A stretch of 28,390 nt of DNA. Origin: an uncultured Clostridium sp. (lineage in GTDB: Bacteria > Bacillota > Clostridia > Clostridiales > Clostridiaceae). Below are positions 15,844 through 22,591 of the stretch, piece by piece. The notes under the pieces were generated by a model. That model was not told the DNA's origin, ran no database searches, and saw nothing but the letters and a program-made list of their open reading frames with translations. Position 1 is the stretch's first letter, and the number at the start of each line of letters is the position of its first letter. Where the stretch lies: positions 1-28,390 of the forward strand of contig URKQ01000042.1 of NCBI GenBank assembly GCA_900548455.1. Direction: 5' to 3'. Both the position numbers and the translations under genes were made by a program.

Positions 15844-17529
15844 TTACTTATCTGCAAAAATTATCTTAACCATTTCTTCAATGGTAGTGGTTCCAGATAG
15901 AACTAACTCTTTTGCACTTTCTCTTAGTGTCTTCATTCCTTTTTTAACTGCTAAATCTTTTATTTCATCTGAGTTATTTGTTTTTATAACTAAGTCCTTT
16001 ATTTCTCTATCTATATCTAAAATCTCATAGACTCCAGTTCGTCCACTATAACCTGTGTGGCTACAATTTGCACAACCCACACCTTTATGAAGGTAAACTG
16101 TTTCATTTTCATCAATTCCTAAAATCTTCTTTTCTGCTTTATCCGCTTCATATTCCTGTGTACAATGTGGACAAATCTTTCTTACAAGTCTTTGTGCCAC
16201 AATTCCTTTAAGTGCCGTAGCTACTAAGAAGGGTTCTACTCCCATATCTATAAGTCTAACTACTGAAGACGAAGCATCATTAGTATGGATAGTACTTAAA
16301 ACTAAGTGACCTGTTATAGCTGCTCTTATGCCAATTTCTGCTGTCTCACTATCTCTAATTTCACCTATCATAACTATGTCGGGGTCTTGCCTTAATATGG
16401 ATCTAAGACCACTAGCAAAGGTTAATCCTGTTTTAGTATTAACACTAACTTGATTAATTCCGTCCATAGAGTACTCCACAGGATCTTCAACAGTTATAAT
16501 ATTTTTTTCTGAATTATTAAGCTCATTTAAAACTGTATATAAGGTAGTTGATTTACCACTTCCTGTTGGTCCTGTAACAAGAATTATTCCATAGGGAGCA
16601 GCTATTATCTTTTGAAGCTTGTTCATATCACTTTCAGACATCCCAAGCTGTTCCTTTCCAATTTTATAAGAAGTTCTATCTAAAATTCTTATAACTACCT
16701 TTTCACCTGTGACAAGGGGTAAGATAGATACACGAAGGTCCACATTTTTATTATTTATATTAGTTACTATTCTTCCATCTTGAGGAATTCTTCTCTCTGC
16801 TATGTCTAAGTCTGCAAGAATTTTTATTCTAGTTACTATTCCTGATAAAACTCCAATATTAAAAGTTGATATTTCCTTCAATATTCCATCTATTCTAAAT
16901 CTAACTCTTACATAGTTTTCATAAGGTTCTATATGGATATCTGATGCTCTCTCTTCAATAGCACTTTGCAATAGTGAATCTACAAGTTTAACCGTTGGAG
17001 CATTTTTAACATCATCCATTTTCTTCATTTCATCTAAGCGCGGAACCTCATTTACCTTTAATTTTTGAATTTCATCTATAGCAGTTTCAACATTTTTACC
17101 AGAATAATATTTATCTGTAGCATTTTTAATTTCTGCTTTAGTTGATAAATATGGTATAACTCTAAGTCCTGTTGTAATTGCCACATCATCAATGGCAAAG
17201 ATATTTAATGGGTCTGCTACTGCCACCTTAATCATTCCATCTTCAGTGTAGAATGGAAACAGTTCATATTTTCTACAAAGAGTTTCACTTACCATATTTA
17301 CAGTTCTTACATCCACATCCACGGAACTTAAATAAACCATGTCTATATCTAATTGTTCTTTAAGAACCTCTATAATTTCTTCTTCAGAAAGAATTCCTTC
17401 TTCTACAATTAATTCACCAAGCTTTTTTCTTCTCTTTTTTTGTAGCTCTAATATTTCCATAAGTTGAGCTCTAGTAATTTTTTCAGCTTTTACTAATAAA
17501 TCTCCCAACTTAACATTATTTCTTGCCAT
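15844..17529 (-). CDS. pilB: Pilus assembly ATPase PilB with N-terminal MshEN-type domain
   Basis: 561 residues from the ATG at 17529 (GGAGG 7 bases upstream; the GTG at 17535 overlaps that site). Residues 5-60 hold two copies of the MshEN pattern, KLGDLLVKAEKITRAQLMEI and KLGELIVEEGILSEEEIIEV, a domain known to bind c-di-GMP. The motor domain has the Walker A GPTGSGKST, Asp box, Walker B with DPDIVMIGEIRDSETAEIG and the His box STIHTNDASSSVVRL. The GspE/PilB zinc module is complete: CPHC, then CANC about 35 residues later. It is a hexameric extension motor that acts with PilC. No pilT-like retraction motor is in the window. Confidence 0.96.
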   Translation of the reverse strand: MARNNVKLGDLLVKAEKITRAQLMEILELQKKRRKKLGELIVEEGILSEEEIIEVLKEQLDIDMVYLSSVDVDVRTVNMVSETLCRKYELFPFYTEDGMIKVAVADPLNIFAIDDVAITTGLRVIPYLSTKAEIKNATDKYYSGKNVETAIDEIQKLKVNEVPRLDEMKKMDDVKNAPTVKLVDSLLQSAIEERASDIHIEPYENYVRVRFRIDGILKEISTFNIGVLSGIVTRIKILADLDIAERRIPQDGRIVTNINNKNVDLRVSILPLVTGEKVVIRILDRTSYKIGKEQLGMSESDMNKLQKIIAAPYGIILVTGPTGSGKSTTLYTVLNELNNSEKNIITVEDPVEYSMDGINQVSVNTKTGLTFASGLRSILRQDPDIVMIGEIRDSETAEIGIRAAITGHLVLSTIHTNDASSSVVRLIDMGVEPFLVATALKGIVAQRLVRKICPHCTQEYEADKAEKKILGIDENETVYLHKGVGCANCSHTGYSGRTGVYEILDIDREIKDLVIKTNNSDEIKDLAVKKGMKTLRESAKELVLSGTTTIEEMVKIIFADK

Positions 17530-17563
17530 ATCCACACCTCCAAAATGTAAAAATCAACATCTC

Positions 17564-18310
17564 TTAACCTAACCCACTTAATCTCATTATCAAATTCTCA
17601 CCAAGCAAAATTACTAAATAAGCTCCAATTGCTAAGCTAGGTCCTAAAGGAATATAATCTGTTTTTTTCTTCTTCTTTGTAATAATAAGGGCTACTGCAA
17701 ATATTCCTCCTATTATAAAAGAGAAAAGTATAAATGCTATTTCTAACTTCCATCCTAGATAAATACCACATAAAACAGCTATTTCTATATCTCCAGTACC
17801 CATTCCACCAGTAAATAAACAGATTCCACCTATTACTCCTAACCCAATAAGAACCGCAATTAAATAATTTAATAGGGTATAGGAATACATAACCTTTCCC
17901 AAAATAATAAAAAGCATTCCAAACCCTATGCCAGTATATATAACGCTGGTATAAACATCCGTTGTGTCATAATCTATAAAGGCTATTACAATCAAAAATA
18001 AAGTTAGTGTAGAATACTTAAAAAACTCAAAACTTATGCCATACCTTAAATAAATAAAAACCACTAAAATTCCCGTTAAAGTTTCTATTAAAGGATATCT
18101 AGGTGAAACTTTAGCTTTGCAATATCTGCATTTTCCCTTCAAAGTTAAAAAGCTTACAATTGGTATTAAATCTATCCAGCTTAACTTATGATTACATTTG
18201 GGGCAATGAGATCTGCCTTTTACTATTGATTCTTCATTAGGGATTCTATATATACAAACGTTCAAAAAACTTCCAAACACTATTCCATATAAAAAAACAA
18301 TAAAAATCAT
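17564..18310 (-). CDS. pilD: Prepilin peptidase
   Basis: 248 residues from the ATG at 18310, chosen for its AGGAGAAT site; an upstream reading to 18406 runs back into the riboswitch terminator and aptamer. Integral membrane aspartyl protease that cleaves prepilin leaders after Gly and methylates the new N-terminus. The N-terminal domain has FGSFLNVCIYRIP and the two zinc CxxC motifs CPKC and CRYC. The peptidase part has the two catalytic Asp in FIDYDTTDVYTS and in GGMGTGDIEIA (GxGD). Six to eight hydrophobic helices. First gene of the pilus operon, about 50 bp after the c-di-GMP switch. Confidence 0.94.
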   Translation of the reverse strand: MIFIVFLYGIVFGSFLNVCIYRIPNEESIVKGRSHCPKCNHKLSWIDLIPIVSFLTLKGKCRYCKAKVSPRYPLIETLTGILVVFIYLRYGISFEFFKYSTLTLFLIVIAFIDYDTTDVYTSVIYTGIGFGMLFIILGKVMYSYTLLNYLIAVLIGLGVIGGICLFTGGMGTGDIEIAVLCGIYLGWKLEIAFILFSFIIGGIFAVALIITKKKKKTDYIPLGPSLAIGAYLVILLGENLIMRLSGLG

Positions 18311-18360
18311 GTTTATTCTCCTATATATTATTACAATTATAGAATAAATTGTAATTAGAT

Positions 18361-18395
18361 AATAATAAAAAAGACTAAATTGTTTAGATTTAGCC
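18361..18395 (-). terminator. Terminator of the c-di-GMP-II riboswitch
   Basis: GGCTAAAT (18388-18395) pairs with ATTTAGTC (18373-18380), including one G-U pair, and TTTTTTATTATT follows. The 5' arm starts inside the last conserved bases of the aptamer (CAACCGGCTA). Ligand binding should hold those bases in the aptamer and prevent the terminator, so c-di-GMP is predicted to switch the pilus operon ON. Confidence 0.85.
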
Positions 18396-18460
18396 GGTTG
18401 TACCATTAGCTCAACAAATTTCAGGTACCCAACTTTGAAATTTGTTTCATTGCTTCTATT
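18391..18460 (-). ncRNA. c-di-GMP-II riboswitch aptamer upstream of the pilus operon
   Basis: On the minus strand the RNA has the c-di-GMP-II signature: AAGCAATGA at the 5' end, TTGGGTACCTGA in the middle, GAGCTAATGGTAC and the invariant-like CAACCG at the 3' end. This lines up along its length with the C. acetobutylicum class II aptamer as I remember it (AUUGGGCACUUGACUC and GAGUUAGUAGUGCAACCG). Pairings seen: AACAAATTTCA (18436-18446) with TGAAATTTGTT (18413-18423), a perfect 11-bp helix, and GTACC (18424-18428) with GGTAC (18400-18404). C. difficile uses the same class before its pilA1 cluster. The promoter is not obvious in the AT-rich DNA upstream. Confidence 0.93.
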
Positions 18461-18604
18461 CCTTTGTTTTTATGCTATTAACTTGTTTTACTTAATAATA
18501 TAATAACACACATTTTAAGTATTATATATATTAAATTACACTTTTTTCTATCTTTTCCTTAATTAATTTATAATATTATAATATCTTTTTCAATAGTTTC
18601 AAAA

Positions 18605-18640
18605 AATAAAAAAAGTTGCTGCACAAAAGTGCAACAACCT
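18605..18640 (-). terminator. Intrinsic terminator between the repeat and the pilus leader
   Basis: GTTGCTGCAC (18615-18624) and GTGCAACAAC (18629-18638) form a 10-bp stem with one mismatch and an AAAA loop. On the minus strand it is followed by TTTTTTTATTTTTT, a strong U-tract. It would stop leftward transcription from the permease genes and repeat before the pilus riboswitch. The plus strand has a weaker T5. Confidence 0.85.
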
Positions 18641-18661
18641 TTTTATTCAGGTATAATACAA

Positions 18662-18817
18662 GGCTCTGTATGCATGCCTCTCTCTAAGAAGGGTTGAAAG
18701 GGGATCCTATCCCCTCCGCTTTAAGGAGAGATACTCAAAGGGAACCATAGGGTTCCTTTTGAAAAAGCTGAATAAAGTAATCAGCTTATAGGCATCACTG
18801 TAAATGCATACAGAGCC
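18662..18817. repeat. 156-bp dispersed repeat with 14-bp terminal inverted repeats (copy 1, MITE-like)
   Basis: Ends GGCTCTGTATGCAT (18662-18675) and ATGCATACAGAGCC (18804-18817) are perfect inverted repeats. Inside, several hairpins are visible: ATGCCT (18674-18679) with AGGCAT (18790-18795); GGGGAT with ATCCCC around a 3-base loop; AAAGGGAACC with GGTTCCTTT with one bulge; AGCTGA with TCAGCT. It has no ORF and is more GC-rich than its surroundings. No clear target-site duplication: flanks read AATACAA and ATAAATG. A second, about 90% identical copy begins at 28291. Non-autonomous mobile element is the best reading; a structured RNA is the alternative. Confidence 0.85.
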
Positions 18818-18824
18818 ATAAATG

Positions 18825-18859
18825 AAGGGTTATAGTAATTATGTTTTACTATAGCCCTT
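18825..18859. terminator. 14-bp hairpin after the permease gene
   Basis: AAGGGTTATAGTAA (18825-18838) pairs with TTACTATAGCCCTT (18846-18859) with a single G-U pair. It lies 8 bases after the permease stop at 18868. It lacks a U-tract on the minus strand because the repeat begins 8 bases further on; it may be a terminator whose T-run was separated by the repeat insertion, or an mRNA 3'-end hairpin. Confidence 0.5.
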
Positions 18860-18867
18860 TAGTATTT

Positions 18868-19404
18868 CTAATTATAAGTTGAGTACAATTTCTTTATTTC
18901 GTCTTTCCCCATAAGTTTGTGAACTAAAAAACCCATTATAATTACACCTGGCAGATCGATAAGTAGTCGAGAAAAAGTAAATTTATAGCCAATAGCTGAA
19001 ATTTCAAAAAGGAGTGTTGAGATTTTAGTTACACACCATGCATTCATAAATATGATTACATTTGAAAACCGTACACCTTTTTTTATAAGTACTGCAGTAA
19101 AAGGAAAGGCTGCATACATTGGACCAGCAGCTAAAGAACCAATTAATATAGCTAGAAATATCCCACTAAATCCAGAATCATCACCCATATATTTAATTAG
19201 AGTTTCACGAGGAATCCAAACATCCATTAGTCCAAGTAAAATCATTATAGGAGGAAGCACTGAAAGCATTTGAAAAAAACTTGACTTTGCACTTAAAATA
19301 ACACTTTCCCCAATACCAGGTCTTAAAATATAAATTATTAGAAGTATAAGTAGGGAAGTAATAAAAAATGAATATCGTTCTAGGATTTTAACTAAAGTTT
19401 TCAA
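18868..19404 (-). CDS. Half-size membrane permease, partner B
   Basis: 178 residues, TTG start at 19404 overlapping the stop of the upstream gene by 4 bases (TTGA). Hydrophobic helices at about 12-30, 42-62, 80-105, 115-135 and 145-165. The motif MGDDSGFSGIFLAILIGSL (about 74-92), followed by GPMYAAFPFTAVLIKKG, resembles the DUF318/ArsP-type permease family. The upstream gene carries the same motif in the same place, so the two products are probably two halves of one transporter. Substrate unknown. They share a promoter and face a DeoR-type regulator. Confidence 0.75.
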   Translation of the reverse strand: MKTLVKILERYSFFITSLLILLIIYILRPGIGESVILSAKSSFFQMLSVLPPIMILLGLMDVWIPRETLIKYMGDDSGFSGIFLAILIGSLAAGPMYAAFPFTAVLIKKGVRFSNVIIFMNAWCVTKISTLLFEISAIGYKFTFSRLLIDLPGVIIMGFLVHKLMGKDEIKKLYSTYN

Positions 19405-19886
19405 AAGAGCATCGCCACCTTTTCTATGAATATAGCTACGATAAATGAAAATAGAAATGCTATAAAATTTCTGAGGAAAGCAGCTCTTTTGCCTATATAT
19501 TTTGACTCTAAGCTGAAAGTCATAATTCCAACCATAGTTAAAGTTGAAATTAGTGCTGCCACCTGTGGATAACCTGCACCACTTGATAGAAGAGTATTAC
19601 CAGTAGAAAAAGCAACAAAAGTCGGCATAATTGTTATTGAACCAATTAATGAGGCAATTAGGATTCCTAAGAAACCAGAATTACTACCTATAAGTTTAGA
19701 AATCATATCAGGATTAAGAAAGGAGAGGATTATTCCAACGGTAACGATTATGCCTAAAAACTGTGGCATTATATTTTCAAAGGATTTTGAAGCAGTTTTA
19801 AGTGCTAAAGTTGTCTTTTCTTTATTTTTAAAAAAGGAAAATGTTAGTAATGATATTGCGATAATATATAATATTAAACTAGTCAT
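19401..19886 (-). CDS. Half-size membrane permease, partner A
   Basis: 161 residues from the ATG at 19886, with GGAG 7 bases upstream (a TTG at 19889 is less well placed). Helices at about 3-18, 42-62, 72-100, 108-125 and 138-160. The motif IGSNSGFLGILIASLIGSI (about 66-84) and then MPTFVAFSTGNTLLSSG parallel the downstream protein. Members of this permease family usually hold both halves in one chain of about 300-350 residues; here they are two genes with a 4-bp overlap. Function is not known beyond membrane transport. Confidence 0.75.
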   Translation of the reverse strand: MTSLILYIIAISLLTFSFFKNKEKTTLALKTASKSFENIMPQFLGIIVTVGIILSFLNPDMISKLIGSNSGFLGILIASLIGSITIMPTFVAFSTGNTLLSSGAGYPQVAALISTLTMVGIMTFSLESKYIGKRAAFLRNFIAFLFSFIVAIFIEKVAMLF

Positions 19887-19941
19887 CAAATCACTCCTGA
19901 AATAGAATTATTGTAATTATAAGATATTATATGAGTATTTA

Positions 19942-19970
19942 ATTATAAGTGTGTTTTTTAACTCAGTAAA
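19942..19970 (-). promoter_or_regulatory. Promoter of the permease pair
   Basis: A perfect -10 TATAAT (19942-19947) and a weaker -35 TTTACT (19965-19970) are separated by 17 bp, about 55 bp before the first permease start. Divergent from the DeoR promoter. Confidence 0.65.
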
Positions 19971-20022
19971 TGTGGTTATAAATTACTGTTTATTAATGAA
20001 TATTGTTAAATATTATAAAATA

Positions 20023-20053
20023 TGTTTACAAACAGCAATAAAAAGCGTACAAT
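20023..20053 (+). promoter_or_regulatory. Promoter and possible operator of the DeoR-family gene
   Basis: -35 TTTACA (20025-20030), 17-bp spacer, -10 TACAAT (20048-20053). An inverted repeat TGTTTACAAACA (20023-20034) covers the -35 box and could be the autoregulatory operator. Confidence 0.7.
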
Positions 20054-20082
20054 AAAATAAAAATAGGTAATGGAGGTATAAT

Positions 20083-20856
20083 ATGTTTATAGAAGAAAGG
20101 CATCAAGAGATTATAAAAATCATTAAGGAAAAGGGGAGGATATCAATAAGCGAAATTCAAGAGAAGTTTAATATTTCCGTTGAATCAGCAAGAAGAGATT
20201 TAAGAATTTTAGAAGAACAAGGAATGTTAAAAAGAACTTATGGAGGAGCTATTGAACTTGTACAGGTTGGAGCTCAAGCACCTAGAAAGATGGACCCGCG
20301 AAAAATTGAAAATATCAAAGAAAACTATGTTGCTATAGCAAAAGAAGCTGTGAAATATATAAGAGAAGATGATGTAGTTTACATCACTAGTGCTACAATT
20401 GGATATTTTATGACGAAGTTCATATCAGATGACATTAATATAACAGTGGTTACAAATTCCATAGTAATTGCAGACGAATTAAAATATAAGGATAATGTAA
20501 CTGTGTATGTTGTAGGTGGGAAAATGAGAGCTAAGGGTTCTATTGTAGATTCTTTTGCAGCTGAGTTTGTTAAAAACATGCACTTTGATATAAGCTTTAT
20601 GACTGGTGCAGGATTTTCAGAGGAATTTGGATTATCAAATGGAACTCATGAAACAGCATTATTTCAAAAGAATGTAATAAATAACTCAAGAAAAAATGTG
20701 GCATTAATGCCTAATGAAAAGATAGGGTTTAACTCATTTATAAAAGTTGTAGATGCTGAGAAATTTGATTTGCTAATTACAGATTGGGATGCTGTGGAAG
20801 ATGAGTTAGTTAAATTTGAGAGTCTTGAAATTAAAGTGGTTGTAGTAGATAAATAA
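20083..20856 (+). CDS. DeoR/GlpR-family transcriptional regulator
   Basis: 257 residues, GGAGG 6 bases before the ATG. The N-terminal DeoR winged helix (residues 1-57: MFIEERHQEIIKIIKEKGRI, then RRDLRILEEQGMLKRTYGGA) has the family signature RRDL and the YGGA linker. The C-terminal sugar-phosphate sensor domain (about 75-235) has the usual VYITSATIGYFMTKF, TVVTNSIVIADEL and VYVVGGKMR segments and an ending like LLITDWDAVEDE. In this family a phosphorylated sugar releases the repressor. It is divergent from the permease pair and upstream of the YdcF-like gene, so both are candidate targets. The effector cannot be told from sequence. Confidence 0.93.
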   Translation: MFIEERHQEIIKIIKEKGRISISEIQEKFNISVESARRDLRILEEQGMLKRTYGGAIELVQVGAQAPRKMDPRKIENIKENYVAIAKEAVKYIREDDVVYITSATIGYFMTKFISDDINITVVTNSIVIADELKYKDNVTVYVVGGKMRAKGSIVDSFAAEFVKNMHFDISFMTGAGFSEEFGLSNGTHETALFQKNVINNSRKNVALMPNEKIGFNSFIKVVDAEKFDLLITDWDAVEDELVKFESLEIKVVVVDK

Positions 20857-20907
20857 AGTTGGTAGCTATCAGATAGAAGTACAAAGTAGAAGGGGAGATA
20901 GAATACT

Positions 20908-21510
20908 ATGAATAATATTGATGATATTACGAAATTTATTTTTTTAGAAAATGTTCCGCAAAAAGCTGACATTATATTTGTACCAGGAGGATCATATCCA
21001 GATACCATGGAACTTGCTTGCAAGTTATGGAAAGATGGCTATGCACCATATATTTTGCCATCGGGTAAATATAGCATAAAGTTAGGTCATTTTCCAGGAC
21101 CAAAGACAAGAAAAGAAATATATGATGGTAATTACAGAACTGAGTGGGAATATATGAGGGACATTGCTGTTAAAAATGGTGTGGATCCTAATGCAATAAT
21201 AAAAGAAGATGAATCTCAAAGCACCATTGAAAATGCAATTTATAGCAGAAAGGCTACAGATGATAAAAATATGAAAATTGAAAAAGCTATTATTTGCTGT
21301 AAAAATTTTCATTCAAGAAGATGTCTAATGCTATATAGCTCAATGTATCCACAAGTTGACTTTATGTTATGTACGTCAGAAATTAAAAATATAAATAAAA
21401 ATAATTGGTATAAGAGTCAATATGGAATTGAAAGAGTTATGGGTGAATTAGCTAGATGTGGAGATCAATTAAAAGATGCAGTTAAGGTATGGAGAAAATT
21501 TAAAGAATAA
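20908..21510 (+). CDS. DUF218/YdcF-like protein
   Basis: 200 residues, GGGGAGA upstream of the ATG. The DUF218 pattern is present: ADIIFVPGGSYPDTMELACKLWKDG, with the Gly-Gly turn after a beta strand, then ESQSTIENAIYSRK (the family's E-(S/N)-(S/T)-x-(T/S)-x-E-N-A motif) and KAIICCKNFHSRRCLMLYSSM. No signal peptide or membrane helix, so it should be cytoplasmic, unlike SanA-type members. E. coli YdcF binds S-adenosylmethionine, but the reaction of this family is largely unknown. It follows the DeoR gene by 51 bp in the same direction, probably as one operon, and ends at a bidirectional terminator. Confidence 0.85.
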   Translation: MNNIDDITKFIFLENVPQKADIIFVPGGSYPDTMELACKLWKDGYAPYILPSGKYSIKLGHFPGPKTRKEIYDGNYRTEWEYMRDIAVKNGVDPNAIIKEDESQSTIENAIYSRKATDDKNMKIEKAIICCKNFHSRRCLMLYSSMYPQVDFMLCTSEIKNINKNNWYKSQYGIERVMGELARCGDQLKDAVKVWRKFKE

Positions 21511-21527
21511 TAATCCATATAAAGACT

Positions 21528-21565
21528 AAAGTACCCAAAAGTAATAATTACTATTTGGGTACTTT
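21528..21565. terminator. Bidirectional terminator between convergent genes
   Basis: AAAGTACCCAAA (from 21528) pairs with TTTGGGTACTTT (21554-21565), and an inner AGTAAT/ATTACT continues the stem with a small bulge. A-rich and T-rich flanks lie on both sides. It separates the YdcF-like gene from the convergent YdcZ-type gene. Confidence 0.85.
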
Positions 21566-21593
21566 AATGAATGTATATTAATAATTTTTAGGG

Positions 21594-22058
21594 CTAATTT
21601 ATAGTGTTGATTTCTGTTAAAATACTATCTTGTTTTTCCACTTTTAGGTTATAGACAAGGCCTGACAAAACAAATAACCCACCAACAATTTTAGAAATTG
21701 ATAATATATCAAAGCTGATAAAATCAATAATTAATCCAATAAATAACTGACCTAAAAAACAAAATATAGAAAAATTAAAGGTGGTAGTTTTATTTGATGT
21801 ATAGGATGACAAAGACACGACTATAACGCCGAGAGCTCCTCCTAAGTATGCATAATAAGGTACATTTGATAAAGTGGATAAATTAAAATTTATATCTTTT
21901 ATAAAAAGTATCAAAATTAATGTTGATATTAAACCGATTATATAATTAAAAAGTGTACTTGATAAAACTCCAATTTTATTACTTAATGCTGCACTTATCA
22001 TTCGCGAAACAACAATTAATATTCCAGCAAGTAAAGAAAGAATAATTGCAAAACTCAT
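21594..22058 (-). CDS. DMT-superfamily YdcZ-type small transporter (second of a pair)
   Basis: 154 residues with AGGAGG before the ATG. Five hydrophobic segments (about 3-20, 34-52, 66-84, 93-113, 118-136). The opening ILSLLAGILIVVSRMISAALSNKIGVLSSTLFNYIIG has the DMT_YdcZ pattern of a half-length drug/metabolite transporter. It follows the related 140-residue gene by 13 bp. Such half transporters often work as a pair of unlike subunits, as in SMR-type proteins. Substrate unknown. Confidence 0.82.
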   Translation of the reverse strand: MSFAIILSLLAGILIVVSRMISAALSNKIGVLSSTLFNYIIGLISTLILILFIKDINFNLSTLSNVPYYAYLGGALGVIVVSLSSYTSNKTTTFNFSIFCFLGQLFIGLIIDFISFDILSISKIVGGLFVLSGLVYNLKVEKQDSILTEINTIN

Positions 22059-22071
22059 TTCAAATGACCTC

Positions 22072-22494
22072 CTAATAAGCTATCATGATGAAAATTCCTA
22101 TAATCATCAAAGACAAACCAAAGATTTTTTTTCTGTTGAAAGACGATTTTTTTACTCCAAAGAATCCAAAATGATCAATAATTATGGAGGCTAGTACTTG
22201 TCCTAAAAGACCTAATGAAATTGATAATGTAGCTCCAATGGTATTTATGCCTATGTTATTGCAAATAACAGTGAAAATTCCAATAGCTCCACCAGAATAC
22301 CAAAGAAAAGAAATTTTTCTATCAAAATGAAATTTATTTCTTTTAAATATTAAAATTAATAACATTACACATAATCCAACTAAATGTATAATTACTATGG
22401 ATAAATAGTTTCCAACATTTAAAGATAATATGCCATTTATACTTAACATAAATGAAGTGATTGCACCAATTAAAAAAGATAATAGATTATACAT
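22072..22494 (-). CDS. DMT-superfamily YdcZ-type small transporter (first of a pair)
   Basis: 140 residues, AAAGGAG before the ATG. Helices at about 3-22, 28-48, 66-84, 87-105 and 120-138. Sequence such as FLIGAITSFMLSINGILSLNVGN and SISLGLLGQVLASIIIDHFGFFG follows the YdcZ family, including the conserved GQ-x-x-x-S-x-x-x-D-x-F-G stretch. Partner of the next gene. It is divergent from a Crp/Fnr-type regulator across 97 bp, which makes local control likely. Confidence 0.85.
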   Translation of the reverse strand: MYNLLSFLIGAITSFMLSINGILSLNVGNYLSIVIIHLVGLCVMLLILIFKRNKFHFDRKISFLWYSGGAIGIFTVICNNIGINTIGATLSISLGLLGQVLASIIIDHFGFFGVKKSSFNRKKIFGLSLMIIGIFIMIAY

Positions 22495-22551
22495 AATATG
22501 CTCCTTTACGTTCTTTATATAAAATTTATCATATTAATTAGTTTAGCATGT

Positions 22552-22565
22552 ATGACATATGTCAT
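22552..22565. promoter_or_regulatory. Palindromic operator candidate between ydcZ-type and Crp-type genes
   Basis: ATGACATATGTCAT is a perfect 14-bp palindrome one base upstream of a TATAAT -10 box (22567-22572) for the rightward regulator gene. It would sit between the -35 and -10 boxes, a position typical for repression, here possibly autoregulation by the Crp/Fnr-type protein and control of the divergent transporter pair. Confidence 0.6.
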
Positions 22566-22591
22566 GTATAATGAAATAAAAGGAGAGAGTT

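Noticed and set aside
18662..18817. Repeat as tRNA, known riboswitch or IS remnant with transposase
   Set aside because: No tRNA arms, no recognised aptamer core and no ORF; terminal inverted repeats and a second copy fit a short non-autonomous element better.
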